This document shows positions 1 through 10,662 of a stretch of 64,000 nt of DNA, in pieces. The position numbers were made by a program, and so were the translations under genes. The notes beneath the pieces were generated by a model, which was given only the letters and a program-made list of their open reading frames with translations, did no database searches and was not told the origin of the DNA. Origin of the DNA: Petrosia ficiformis (Eukaryota > Porifera > Demospongiae > Haplosclerida > Petrosiidae); NCBI GenBank assembly GCA_947044365.1, contig OX345646.1:4325327-4389326 (forward strand), read 5' to 3'. The first letter of the stretch is position 1. Every line of letters starts with the position of its first letter.

Positions 1-7
1 GTCAATT

Positions 8-123
8 GGATAAAAGAGCAGTGCACAACTATCAGTAGTTAAATTTCTTGCTCACAATAGAGGAGTGCTAAGTGCTGAACTGCCTGGAATATTGTGTACT
101 TATCATTATAGTGCTACTAAAAA
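8..123 (+). promoter_or_regulatory. Type A promoter and exon 1 of gene A1
   Basis: A TATA-like GGATAAAAGAG is followed by a conserved block that begins GCAGTGCACAAC and ends at a splice donor, CTACTAAAAA|GTGAGTT (donor G at 124). The same block stands before A2 (about 5062-5200), A5 (24361-24497) and A6 (43938-44068), so the whole region is conserved, not only the coding exons. No convincing long open frame is in it, so exon 1 is probably 5' UTR. The true start of transcription is not visible. Confidence 0.6.
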
Positions 124-210
124 GTGAGTTACTATTAGTTAATGTAATATGATTGCTACTAAGTACTAACAGGTATAATAATATATTTTAATTTATAACA
201 GTTAATAGAT

Positions 211-276
211 ATTGTGTATGATCACTATATAAAATGTATGTAATTTGTTACATTTTATATAGTGATCATACACAAT
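211..276. repeat. Perfect 28-bp inverted repeat in intron 1 of A1
   Basis: Arms 211-238 and 249-276 are exact reverse complements, with a 10-base loop. The arm contains TGATCACTATATAAAATGTA. The left arm is part of the normal type A intron 1 (also seen near 44150), so the right arm looks like an inverted duplication peculiar to this locus. An imperfect version is at about 24585-24650. Confidence 0.9.
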
Positions 277-587
277 GTCTATAAACTGTTATAAATTTAT
301 TAGATATAATGTATTATTATAACTGCAACTGGTAAATCTTATCTAAATAATTTATACTAGATCAACAATTATATTAGTACAGTGTGGGAATTAAGCCTAC
401 AATATCTGGTAAGAACATTCCACTGTACAGATAGTATGGATTGTAAGGTCAAATCTACGATAGTACTCCAAGAACACTGGAGTGCTACTTTTCCAACTCT
501 GTTATATTTAATATTATTATCATTATAATTAAAATTCACTGTACTATTAATACTGTATAATTCTCTCATACAGACTACATTTTAAAG

Positions 588-902
588 ATGCATTTTGCAG
601 GTAATGAACATATTATACAAGAGATGAATTTATATTATTATTATTATTATTATTTCTATTATTATTAATACTATTATTATAATTACATGTATATCCCTCA
701 TTACAGTACATGTTACTTGTATATATCATTATGTACAGATATTATAAAGAAAATAATTATGATAGGCATCATTGCCTCGGTAACAGGAATCATTATACTA
801 TATATTAAAATATACGAAGATGATGAAGACTACTACTCATATCCTATTCAAGCTGTGGATCAGGGAGAAAATGGAATTTTAGTATTCCCTCAAAGACACT
901 GA
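588..902 (+). CDS. Small single-pass membrane protein, type A (A1)
   Basis: No known family recognised. The coding exons are 588-600 (ATG CAT TTT GCA G, donor GTAATG) and 739-902 (acceptor TATGTACAG), which together give 58 residues. Residues 10-27 are an uninterrupted hydrophobic helix (IIMIGIIASVTGIIILYI) preceded by two lysines. Then come an acidic, tyrosine-rich stretch (EDDEDYYSYP), the shared motif PIQAVDQGENG and the C-terminus FPQRH. A single-pass membrane micropeptide with a charged tail is the natural inference; the orientation is not shown. The splice model is supported by identical exon borders in A2 and A6 and by the same phase-1 intron in types B and C. An unspliced ATG at 687 also opens this frame, but it lies in the intron and is less conserved. 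The intron carries a TTA-repeat tract. Confidence 0.65.
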
Positions 903-1515
903 ATATATAAACACTCTATCAGAGATTCTTAAAAGACAATTAAATGGATTATAATTGAATACATAATACATGTACATGTACATGTCCTACAGTTGTTTTG
1001 TTTTCAAATGTAATATGATACTTTTATTATAATAGTACACACAATACATATCATGGACCAAAGTATGAAACAAGTATTTATTAAGATGGTGCTCGGGTAA
1101 TTAGCATATATTAATTAGCCATACATTTCTGATTACTGTAGTAGTAGATTTTTAGGTAACTTGTTCTAATTATGTACACACTCTATAAGTCTCAGTTACA
1201 GCTAGTATTATAATTATATTTTCATTTGTAACAATATAGTCATTTTAATATATCAAGCTCCACGCCCTCTAATAATTATTTTTAAAGATGGCTGGAAGCA
1301 ATATTTTAATTAATTTATGTATGTAAATTTGAGTATTATGTGTACATTAATTAATGCACATCTCCTCAGAAGGGTATACATGTACATAGGAAGAGTATAT
1401 GTACAATAATTAATGATTATATGGTTGGGCAATAGTTTATGCTGGAGCTAATCTAATTAATTATGATAACATAAAACATATTTTACATACTGTATAACTG
1501 TATATAGTTACTATG
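903..1515. other. Non-coding stretch with an ankyrin relic
   Basis: There is mostly AT-rich sequence without a gene. Around 1430-1500 a short stretch reads AGANLINYDN in one frame. It resembles the hairpin end of an ankyrin repeat and recurs at about 10270-10320; the LINYD part recurs at about 13262-13300, also just upstream of a type B promoter. This looks like a decayed ankyrin fragment carried along in duplication. Confidence 0.35.
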
Positions 1516-1516
1516 T

Positions 1517-1719
1517 AACAGGAAGTTGCCATAAAATGTTATAAAAGGCATGAATTTATATCTGGATTCATTTGTTTCAGTGTGTAAAACAAGCTAGTAG
1601 ACTGGAAGATAGCTGGGTCTCAAATAACATTGTGATTTCTGCAAACTAAATAATTATTTATCTTCACAGACAATTGAGACTACAAGTGCAATACTGCAAA
1701 AAAAACATGTACTTCACAG
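1517..1719 (+). promoter_or_regulatory. Type B promoter, exon 1 and start exon of B1
   Basis: An ETS-like AACAGGAAGTTG lies about 20 bases before a TATA box, TTATAAAAGG. After it is a conserved transcribed block containing GTGTAAAACAAGCTAGT and GATAGCTGGGTCT, then TTCACAG|ACAATTGAGACTAC and the start codon at 1707. The same order of motifs occurs before B2 (13351-13380) and B4 (47071-47100, with one base changed in the ETS-like core), and before the type A gene A4 (25957-25990). Conservation through duplication is direct; binding by an ETS factor is inference. Confidence 0.6.
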
Positions 1720-2117
1720 GTATGATATATTAAGATTATCATCATTAAATTTTGCATTTCCTATTAATATAATATTTATTACTAATACATAGTGTAGTAG
1801 TATTCAATGCTGATTTAAAAAAAACAAAAACAGATTGATTACAAACAGAGTAGTGACTAATGACATACATCATAGAATATACCGACATTATGTTATATAA
1901 ATAACACTTGAAATACAGACTGGAGTATACATGTTATCATATATGTACAGATAATACACTGAAGATAGTGATCATATTAGGAGGTGTAGTTACATTGACT
2001 ACCATTATCATGATATATACTATTAGTAGAGAAGAAGAGGAGTACTTATATACACATCCAATTCCTGCTGAAGATGAGGGTAAAAATGGATTGTTAGTAC
2101 TACCAAAGAGATACTGA
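1707..2117 (+). CDS. Small single-pass membrane protein, type B (B1)
   Basis: Unrecognised family; paralogue of type A. The coding exons are 1707-1719 (ATG TAC TTC ACA G, donor GTATGA) and 1951-2117 (acceptor ATATGTACAG), giving 59 residues. The start MYFTDNTLK leads into a hydrophobic helix at about residues 10-29 ([20 protein letters not shown]), then REEEEYLYTHP, the shared motif PIPAEDEGKNG and the C-terminus LPKRY. Gene plan, intron phase and C-terminal motif match type A, although the helix sequence differs. An unspliced ATG exists at 1908 in the intron. An antisense frame over the same bases is only a shadow. Confidence 0.65.
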
Positions 2118-2500
2118 ATACTAAATATCATAAATACTTTATATACATTTTCTTGTAATAACACTTGGTATTGTTCATGCATTAATTATCAAACTTATTA
2201 TACATGTACTGTATCTGTTAACTTTAGTTTAGAAAAAAACAACTAACTTTAAATGAATGCACTAAAGTGCAGAACCCTCGCTAGCTTGCAAAAACAGCAT
2301 GGCTTTAGAACAACTTTGCCTAAGTAACCTATTGCAACAGCCAGGAACACCCCCATTCAGTAGTACATCATGAATATGAAAATTATGGGGATAGCATGGC
2401 CATGAGATCTCTTGAGAACCATAGGCATATCTGTTGTTTAGAAGACACCAGGGCAAATTAAAAATTCATGAGTTTATTAATAGTTATTAATAGTTAATAC
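2118..2500. other. 3' flank of B1 and unassigned sequence
   Basis: The first ~100 bases (to about 2215) are a type B 3' flank that recurs after B2, B3 and B5 (ACACTTGGTATTGTTCAT). Between 2260 and 2460 there is a patch of higher GC with a minus-strand open frame of 64 residues. I see no domain in it and do not call it a gene. Confidence 0.4.
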
Positions 2501-2509
2501 GTAGTTATT

Positions 2510-2900
2510 CATATTTTATTAATGGGTTTAATTGTTGTTCATACCATCTGCTTTGAAATGACCGTTTAGTTGTGCCAAACATTACTTGATAACTGACTGG
2601 ACGGGCTTATCATTTTTACTTTTGGATAAATCCATATTGCTATCACTGCCACTGGTCAAAGTTGATTGACTTTCAATACTGTACTACTGCCAGTAGAGGT
2701 AGAACTATATGCCACTGACACATTCTCATGACTGGATGAACTGTTGTTATTGTCTTGATGACCTGACTCCTCCTGAACTTCACGATCATCATCACCAGAG
2801 TCATGATCATCAGCTGTTGGATCTAAAATTCAACTCTTGTTACATCATTTTCTTTGTTTATACCTGATTGACCTTCATCTTCAATTCTCTTTAACCCACT
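2510..2900 (-). pseudogene. hAT/ZMYM-type transposase N-terminal fragment, decayed
   Basis: On the minus strand an acceptor TTTTAG at about 2823 opens a coding stretch rich in Asp, Ser and Asn (DPTADDHDSGDDD...). After a one-base frame slip near 2690 it continues as SGSDSNMDLSKSKNDKPVQS. A stop follows, and then a TTF-type zinc-finger entry motif, FGTTKRSFQSRWYEQ. The order K-P-x-Q ... F-G-x-x-K-R-S-F-x-x-x-W-Y is typical of the start of hAT-family transposases and their domesticated ZMYM1 relatives. A small upstream exon piece ends at a donor near 2864. The frameshift and stop make it a relic; everything after the zinc-finger entry is missing. Confidence 0.6.
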
Positions 2901-3075
2901 AGCATTCCAAAAATCCTTTTTAAGACTTCTACTTACAAGTGTGAACAGCTGACAACACGCAAGTGGGGCTTCTTTTGGTTAATAAATAAACATTACACTA
3001 TACTAAGCACTTGTGTGGGTGTGATATATATAAGCGTAATAACAAAATTAATTTACAAGTCGATCAGAGAGCAGC

Positions 3076-3106
3076 GACCCGGGCATTGCCTGGGTATGCC
3101 CGGGTC
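3076..3106. repeat. GC-rich perfect hairpin
   Basis: GACCCGGGCAT at 3076-3086 pairs exactly with ATGCCCGGGTC at 3096-3106 around a 9-base loop. It is a marked GC island in AT-rich DNA and lies 15 bases before the start of an open frame (3121-3519) that soon runs into a microsatellite. Confidence 0.8.
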
Positions 3107-3261
3107 CAGATACGCCTATTTTGAGAACTAGCGAATTTCTGGACAAAATTTCACAAATAGCTGTTCAGAACAAATCGCTTTTATTTCTTACCTGTCACTA
3201 TACCAATATTCTGCAGATATGCTCAGAATACAGTAAGACCTTGCCATTGTGGAGATCATTG

Positions 3262-3440
3262 TGTACATGTATCTATATGTGTATCTGTTTATATATGTGT
3301 GTGTATATGTGTGTATGTATCTATATGTGTATCTGTTTATATGTGTGTGTGTACGTGTGTATGTATCTATATGCGTATCTGTTTATATATGTGCATGTGT
3401 GTATGTATGTGTGTATGTTTGTGTCTGTGTGTAATATTAT
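3262..3440. repeat. TATGTGTGTATGTATC microsatellite/minisatellite
   Basis: Imperfect tandem units contain TATGTATCTATATG and TATCTGTTTATA. The same compound unit is found at 24106-24220, 40449-40525, 62107-62620 and 62930-62962, so it is a dispersed satellite seed rather than a random microsatellite. Long open frames across it have no stops by composition and are not genes. Confidence 0.85.
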
Positions 3441-4215
3441 ACTACTAACCCCAAACAAATCACACACAATTTACCGCTATATTGATACTATCATGATCAT
3501 AGTACCAAAAATAATGTAAGGAATTTCAAAAATTTATGAATGTATGTGTGTACAAACTAGCACTATAATAATTAAATAAGTGAACACCTTCTTTACACAT
3601 ACATGAACAATCATTAAATATCTGTATCAAGTTTAGTTTATTCATTTCACTTTCAGTTGATTTTGGGCAATTAAACATTTATTTAAGTACAAACATTCTT
3701 TTGTTTACTACATACATATATACATGCATACTAGGGCTGGGAATCGGCTGAGACTCTGCAATCAATTATCACTAACTTCAAATTGATTGATAATTAATTA
3801 CAATCAGTGGAACCACATGTAATTAGGGCAAATAAAATCGATTAATGCAGGAAACTCCTCCCATTTGATGATCAAAAGGTTTCTGTCACTTCCATATTGT
3901 ACCTTATTTGCTGTCGCATGCTTAAAATTTATGCATCTTGGAATAATTAGCATAATCAGTATTACAGACTTACAATCGATAATTAGAAGAATTTTTAATA
4001 TCGATTAATCATACATTTACATGTACATGAATATATATATATATATATATATGTACATATGTATTCCTGAACTACCCTTAATAAAATATTAGTAGAAAGT
4101 ATTGTCAGGAAGGTGACAGTAAACAATTACATGCCCTGCCCTTACATATAAATATGTATATACATATGTATTCCTGTATGTATTCCTGAAGTACCCTTAA
4201 TAGATTATTGTTGTT

Positions 4216-4755
4216 CTAATACATACACACATATATACATGTACAGACATACATGTACATACATACATACATTTGTACATACATACATACATACACACAT
4301 ATATACATGTACATACATACATGTACATACATACATACATACATACATACATACATACATACATACATACATACATACATACATACATACATACATACAT
4401 ACACACATATATACATGTACATACATACATGTACATACATACATACATACATACATACATACATACATACATACACACATATATACATGTACATACATAC
4501 ATGTACATACATACATACATACATACATACATACATACATACATACATACATACATACATACATACATACATACATACATACATACATACATACATACAC
4601 ACATATATACATGTACATACATACATGTACATACATACATACATACATACATGTACATACATACATACATACATACACACATATATACATGTACATACAT
4701 ACATGTACATACATACATACATACATACATACATACATACATGTATACACATGTA
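4216..4755. repeat. Large TACA microsatellite with higher-order units
   Basis: (TACA)n is interrupted at several places by the same compound block CACACATATATACATGTACA, giving a higher-order repeat. Open frames of about 180-220 residues exist in all phases and both strands because the repeat has no stop; none is a gene. Confidence 0.95.
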
Positions 4756-5061
4756 GGGCATTTGGCTTACAGTGGCAACATGACTAATCTCCTTTATCAT
4801 TTGTGGATTTGCTACATGGAGGAACACAAAGCTTTAAAGTATTGTGATGGTAGTAATAATCTACTTACTAATTCTTCATTGTCATACACATGTACATGTA
4901 CTATATATGTAGTAATAATTATATTACATTAACTTAGGTAGTATAATTTTATAATAATTATACTGATTTTTAAGGTAATAGTGACATTAAACAGACAATC
5001 AAACACACCATACGTATATGGTATTTGTTTATTTAATTGCTCAACAACTGAGTGTGTCATT

Positions 5062-5200
5062 GCATAAAAAGTCAGTGCACAACTACTACTAGCAGTAGTT
5101 ATTTAAACTATTACACTGAATTTCTTGATCACAATAGAGGAGTGCTAAGTGCTGAACTACCTGGAATATTGTGTACTTATCATTATAGTGCTACTAAAAA
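5062..5200 (+). promoter_or_regulatory. Type A promoter and exon 1 of A2
   Basis: A TATA-like GCATAAAAAG is followed by CAGTGCACAAC, then the conserved exon 1 ending CTACTAAAAA|GTGAGTT. It is very close to the A1, A5 and A6 copies. Confidence 0.6.
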
Positions 5201-5563
5201 GTGAGTTACTATTAGTTAATGTAATATGATTGCTACTAAGTATTAACAGGTATAATAGTACATTTAATAAACTAAAAACAGTTTATAGATCCATGTAACA
5301 AAATCTAATCTAAATAATTTATCATATATATAATAGTACAGGGTTGGAATTAAGCCTGCAATATCTGGTGAGAACATTCCACTGTACAACTAGTATGGAT
5401 TGTAATGTCAAATCTATGATAGTATTCCAAGAACACTGGAGTGCTACTTTTCCAGCACCGTTATAAATGTTATATTTAATATTATTATCATTATAAGTTT
5501 ATAATTAAAATTCACTGTACTATTAATACTGTATAATTCTCTCATACAGACTACATTATAAAG

Positions 5564-5610
5564 ATGCATTTTGAAGGTAAACAACATATACAAGAGATGA
5601 ATTTATATTA

Positions 5611-5645
<35 letters not shown>

Positions 5646-5867
5646 ATGTACATGTATATCACTCATTACAGTACATGTTATTTGTATATATCATTGTGTA
5701 CAGATATTACAAAGATAATCATTATGACAGGCATCGTTGCCTCAGTAACAGGAATCATTATACTATATATTAAAATATATGAAGATGATGAAGACTACTA
5801 CTCATATCCCATTCAAGCTGTGGATCAGGGAGGAAATGGAATATTAGTATTTCCTCAAGGACACTGA
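5564..5867 (+). CDS. Small single-pass membrane protein, type A (A2)
   Basis: Coding exons 5564-5576 (ATG CAT TTT GAA G) and 5704-5867 give 58 residues. Compared with A1 there is Glu instead of Ala at position 4, TGIVASVTG in the helix, and GGNG instead of GENG in the shared motif; the end is FPQGH, so the usual Arg is Gly. The tail EDDEDYYSYPIQAVDQ is identical. Substitutions are few and the frame is open, which fits a recently duplicated and possibly still functional gene. Intron 2 holds a TTA repeat next to the acceptor region, as in A1, A4, A6 and C2. Confidence 0.65.
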
Positions 5868-6017
5868 ATATACAAACACTCTATCAGAGAGATTCTTAAA
5901 AGAAAATTGAATGGAATTATAATTAATCTAGTTGAATACATAATACATGTTTATAGTGACTAATACAAGCAAATTTTGCTAGTGTGTTATGTACATATAT
6001 ATATATCTTATATGTAA

Positions 6018-6700
6018 TTACCCTCGCCGCGTAGCGTAGGCGGAAGGGTACAGTAATCGTTTTGTCTGTGTGTGTGTGTGTATGTGTGTCTGTTAGCATT
6101 TTTTCTGGAAAAATATAAACATTGACATTTCAAACGGGGTACTGGTATACTTCAAATTATACAAGGAAAAAAATTAACGTAGGAATTCTTCTAAACCTTT
6201 TGGTTCTAAAGTTATGACAATTTTTATAACTCACTGTTACCGTTTCACAACTTTAAGATGAAACAAGGGCAATAACGAGAGTAAATAAAACACAAGTGAT
6301 CCTGTTTCATGGCTGTCGCTACCCAATAATCACTTCAAACCCAAAACAATCGAGGTAATGTTTGCTACTACACCACCATTGATGTGAGATAGAGAGCTAC
6401 CTAGCTCCGCCTACAAGTATGTGCAGTGCATGCTTGCAAAGCGTCATGTACTAAACACATAATAGAGGTAATCCAATATGTTACCACACGTTGGAGACTT
6501 TAGAGGTAGACTTGAGAACTTCTTCATTGTTTTTCGAAGAACAGTTTTAATGCCAAATTTATATGTGTATTCCATGTAACAAAAGTATTGTTTGTTTCAT
6601 ACATCATACACAAACTTTATTATATTTAGAAAAAAATTGTAGTGCTTTGTATTACTTTGTCACATAGGCGAGGGTCCCGTCCCGACAGAGCTCGTTATAT
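6018..6700. mobile_element. Probable non-autonomous element, CCCTCGCC...GGCGAGGG
   Basis: The block begins near CCCTCGCCGCGTAGCGTAGG and ends near GGCGAGGGTCCCGTCCCGA. Inverted CCCTCGCC/GGCGAGGG ends and a higher GC content separate it from its surroundings. It contains no convincing reading frame. The exact ends and target duplication are not clear. Confidence 0.45.
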
Positions 6701-8040
6701 CAGGGAAACATAATGACCTTATTACCATATTATATATAATTACATGTATGTATAATCATTATTATGATATGTGCATATACATGTGTACATGTACATGTAT
6801 GTACAGTTTTAGAGTGTACTATCATAAAACTATATACTGATGTATTAAGTAATAAGCTTTAAAAAAAAATGGGAAGAGAATCTTAAGAGAGAAACTATAA
6901 ATATATAAAACATGTACACAACACAAGTTTAATGTGATTATCACCTACATACATTAATGAAGATTATTAGACCTGCCAACTTCAGTTTTGAATAACAAAT
7001 AACTTTACACAATGATAGTTACACTGTATGTTATGAATATTCATGATCTATGTGTACATGTATATGTAAGTGATGAGAGCAACTATGTCCTATACCAAAA
7101 AGACATTAGACACATTACATTACAGGATAAACAAGGTTAACTCACACAGTTAAAATACCAAATGATCTAATTAATCCTATTACTAAATATTCTTCCTTCT
7201 ATCTAAGGTTATGTAATAGTTGTCCACACCACACCCAATCCAAAATGTATGGGCAAAACCCACCAACCACATGGCTGCTAATACATAAATCACTGTATAA
7301 ATGCAATAAGGATCACTAAGCAAAATGGTATGTGTTTGTCAAATTACAGTTTGATCAGTATACTATATTTAAGTAATATAATGTATAATGATTTAATAGA
7401 ATGGACTGACAGTTCGCAGGTGCTCAATAATCCAGAGGCTATTGCTCTATAATGGGGTATAATAATTAAGCATGATTTAATAGAATGGACTGATAATACA
7501 CAGGTGCTCAGTAATTCAGAGGCTATTGCTCTATGATTGGACACAATCTTATTATATGATCTTCAAAATTGTATTTGTAAATAAATCAGATATACTCTCT
7601 CAGTCTTATGAATATCATATATCCTATATCAGTATAATTATTGTAATGTAATTAATAACAGGAAGTTGTCCTAATAACACACCAAAAAGGAATACATAAT
7701 ACTTAATGTACAGTGAATACAAAAGCAATATCACTGATTCACACAACAATGTACAGTAAACTTACATGATGAACAAATGTTGTTGGCAAAATACAAAATA
7801 GTCATGTGCCACTTCAGTTAAGAACTAATAAAAGTTAATTGCATATTACAAATCATAAGGTGCTAGTGGTACTATGTAATTATGACATTCCATAGTGGTA
7901 TAATTATATACATGTATATTATAGTGGTATATACAAGGCAAGCTTCAATAACTTACTAAATCAATGAATATTTTATTCATTTTTCTTTGTAAACTTCATA
8001 AAAATACTGAAGATTATAAATATTACACTGAAATGAGTAT
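6701..8040. other. Intergenic AT-rich sequence
   Basis: There is no supported gene. It contains two tandem copies of a ~75-bp segment (about 7395-7545, each with CAGAGGCTATTGCTCTAT), another copy of which is at about 61570, and a decayed type B promoter start (AACAGGAAGTTGTC at about 7660) without the following exons. Confidence 0.5.
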
Positions 8041-8054
8041 TATGTACAGTACAT

Positions 8055-8243
8055 ATCAGATGCAACTTAAAAGAGACAGACAGATGCAACTTAAAAGAGA
8101 CAGACTCCTGTTTCATCATCTTCAACTAATATTCTTGTACAAGACAATATGCTGCTACTCTCTGACAGAGAAGAGTTAATATACAAGAATATGCACAACA
8201 GATTCAAGAAAGACGACGTTATATCTAATTTATTATCAGAATT

Positions 8244-8280
<37 letters not shown>

Positions 8281-8950
8281 ATATTATTACAGTCAATAAA
8301 ATAAAATGTAAGAATACAGGTAACAACATTAGATCTATAAAAGAAACTATCTTCAATAAATAAGAAACTGATACACAGCAGCTGCTTCTCCATTCAGATC
8401 CAATCATTGAACCTGGACAAAAATCATTTACTTGCTGGAATTTGTCATGACCAGTGGCTTTACTACGTACATGTAGAAACAATATTATAATTTCAGCAAT
8501 TATTATATATATATATATAATTATATATATATAATTATAATAATGTACTTACCAAACTTGGTCGAATAATATCCAGTTCTCTGAGATGGCAGACAAAATT
8601 ATGTAAGCTATAGTTAATATCAAGAATTGTATACAAGTCTCTTTAATAACTAAAAAAAAACCTCAAGTAAGCAGGAGAAAAGACAAAACTTCCACATGAG
8701 ATTTCATTTGAACGCCCTGCCCACTGGCAAAAATAATTTAATGATTGAGCCACGCCCGCGAAAGGATTGCGTTTTGTATGCGCGTGCGTTTGCATATATA
8801 TATCTCCTGTCGATGTCAAACGCGTAACGTTAAACGCGTTCAACAATAAATGTGTACGCGTTCGACAATAAATTGTACGCGTTCGACAAAAATTCGCCCG
8901 CGTTCTACACGGGTGTGCCTCTTAAGTTGCATCTGATATGTACTGTAGTA
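8055..8950. mobile_element. Possible element bounded by ~30-bp inverted repeats
   Basis: CAGTACATATCAGATGCAAC near 8057 is repeated in inverted orientation near 8925-8947 (GTTGCATCTGATATGTACTG). The left arm is partly duplicated in tandem. The inside holds a TA microsatellite, a short minus-strand coding-looking stretch (SLSESSSILSCTRILVEDD) and, near 8700-8910, a GC-rich part with repeated CGCGTTCGACAA. No transposase is visible. Confidence 0.4.
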
Positions 8951-9059
8951 AGAGGCACTACTATACACAATGAAAGTTATTTTATTATAAAATGCAGTGT
9001 AATTATGTCAAGCAAAATAAATAATACAATTTATATCAAACATGTACATGTATATGAAT

Positions 9060-9185
9060 GTCTGTACTTCTAAATTATACATTTGAGTAAAGAACATTAC
9101 TTATACAATGATATTACCATAGCAACCATTATAAATTAATTACCAGGGAGTGTTTACTACTATATAATATATAATTATATACGTA
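9060..9185. repeat. Dispersed duplicated block, copy 1 of 3
   Basis: Contains CCATAGCAACCATTATAAAT and GTGTTTACTACTATATAATA. Longer copies lie at about 18880-19270 and 57150-57480. No coding content. Confidence 0.6.
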
Positions 9186-9331
9186 GATACAGGAGCCCAT
9201 AATGACGTTGACCACAAAGCGTAAGAGTAGGAGCGGGAAACGACCACGCATTTAATTAAATTGGTCAAACTATCTGTCTGACCGTCTGTTACTATTTTTA
9301 GAACCCACGTGTATACAACTTCGTTAAATAT

Positions 9332-9542
9332 GGCGTCTACACTTCGACGATCTTCAAGGTTAGCTATGAAACGAACACGTATAGAAGCATAAATGGAGTC
9401 AACTACTATCAGGAAAGTGAGAGCATGCTTTGGGGAAGCCGAGAAACAACTGTTTAGTCCTATTCAAGAGTGTTTGACATCATTGCCTTCTGAAATGATT
9501 CCAGTGAAGGCTTCCGACTACTTTGACATAAGATGTTCCTAG
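9332..9542 (+). CDS. Short open frames, possible 5' exon of an ankyrin-type gene
   Basis: Two short frames lie in a region of richer composition. The first begins MASTLRRSSRLAMKRTRIEA at 9332 and stops; the second, at 9393-9542, encodes 49 residues beginning MESTTIRKVRACFGEAEKQL and containing SPIQECLTSLPSEMIPVK. Codon use looks coding and no repeat explains it. An ankyrin fragment follows 600 bases downstream on the same strand, so these may be the remains of one gene, but I cannot join the frames. Family unknown. Confidence 0.4.
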
Positions 9543-10124
9543 TCAAGTCATTGACATAATTATTAATGGTATATAGTGTTGTTTCAGTAATTATGACAGT
9601 AATGACCACATATAGCCATACATAATATGATTAGTTTATTATGAAATTAATATTAAAACTAACCATATTTCTACCTTAATTGCAAATACCACAGTGTGTA
9701 TACATGTATATATTATATACATGTGTATGTAAACTAATTAATGATATATAATATGTACACATGTATATATTATATACATGTGTATGTAAATTAATTAATG
9801 AAGCATATGGTTGAGAGATAGTTCATGTGATAGCATTGCATAGTTATAATTAATACAAACATTATATACACCTTCTATACATGATTGATGATAGTCAACA
9901 GCAATACTATTAAACATTAATAACAAGATATATAACAAGAATATTAATCAATAGTTGAGTTATTATTATCTTTTGTATAATTACATGTGTATTGTGTATG
10001 AAAGTCTGTACTTTTAAATTATATTTGTAATTACATTGTAATTTCTGTAAAGAACCAATACAAAGGAGTCTCCTACATATATTACTATAATACCTTTGAA
10101 TCAGCCTTTCTAGAATCATCACAG

Positions 10125-10280
10125 TGTGGTGATGATGAAGCAGTCCAGTTTCTACTAGGCTTGGGAGTTAATGTAAACTATAGTAATAGTGAGGGACAGA
10201 CAGCACTAATGTTAGCAACTACATGCAATTTAACGTGGACAGGAAGATGGTGTAGAAATTCTACTGTAAGCTGGAGCTAA
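10125..10280 (+). pseudogene. Ankyrin-repeat exon fragment
   Basis: After an acceptor CATCACAG, the frame reads CGDDEAVQFLLGLGVNVNYS and continues NSEGQTALMLATTC. This carries the ankyrin signature (V-x-x-L-L-x-x-G-x-x-V-N, then G-x-T-A-L-x-x-A). A second repeat begins but runs into a stop near 10280, while another frame right there reads AGANV, a sign of a small deletion. I read it as a broken ankyrin exon. A piece of the same repeat recurs at about 1440. Confidence 0.6.
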
Positions 10281-10355
10281 TGTACTAACTTAATTAATTA
10301 TGATAACACAAAAACATTAGTAGTAACTTTCTATAGTACGTACACATGTATGTAT

Positions 10356-10662
10356 AATGCAATTGAATGTACTAATGACTTCCATATCCATTCACTATTA
10401 GTACATGTATAATGAAATTGAATGGACTAATGACTTACATATCCATTCACTATTAGTACATGTATAATGAAATTGAATGGACTAATGACTTACATATCCA
10501 TTCACTATTAGTACATGTATAATGAAATTGAATGGACTAATGACTTACATATCCATTCACTATTACTACATGTATAATGAAATTGAATGGACTAATGACT
10601 TACATATCCATTCACTATTACTACATGTATAATGAAATTGAATGGACTACTGACTTACATAT
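10356..10662. repeat. 55-bp minisatellite that includes a splice donor
   Basis: About six units have a 55-bp period (AATGAAATTG at 10411, 10466, 10521, 10576 and 10631). On the minus strand each unit contains GGATATGTAAGTCA or a close variant, which is the donor of the exon at 10659-10795. The array therefore seems to have grown from that exon-intron border. Confidence 0.85.

Noticed and set aside
1937..2182. Antisense frames over type B exons (also 13748, 14484, 47568, 59855)
   Set aside because: They are shadows of the sense exon, which has the splice sites and the conserved motif.
3733..4015. MITE starting TAGGGCTGGGAATCGGCTG
   Set aside because: I find no matching right end or target duplication, so the borders cannot be supported.
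4216..4755. CRISPR-like array, because of regular repeats
   Set aside because: The repeats are simple-sequence with no unique spacers, and the organism is eukaryotic.
4216..4932. Open frames of 180-220 residues in several phases and both strands
   Set aside because: They are stop-free readings of a TACA microsatellite, with all frames open equally.
10356..10662. CRISPR-like 55-bp repeat
   Set aside because: Units are contiguous and near-identical throughout, without spacers; it is a minisatellite.
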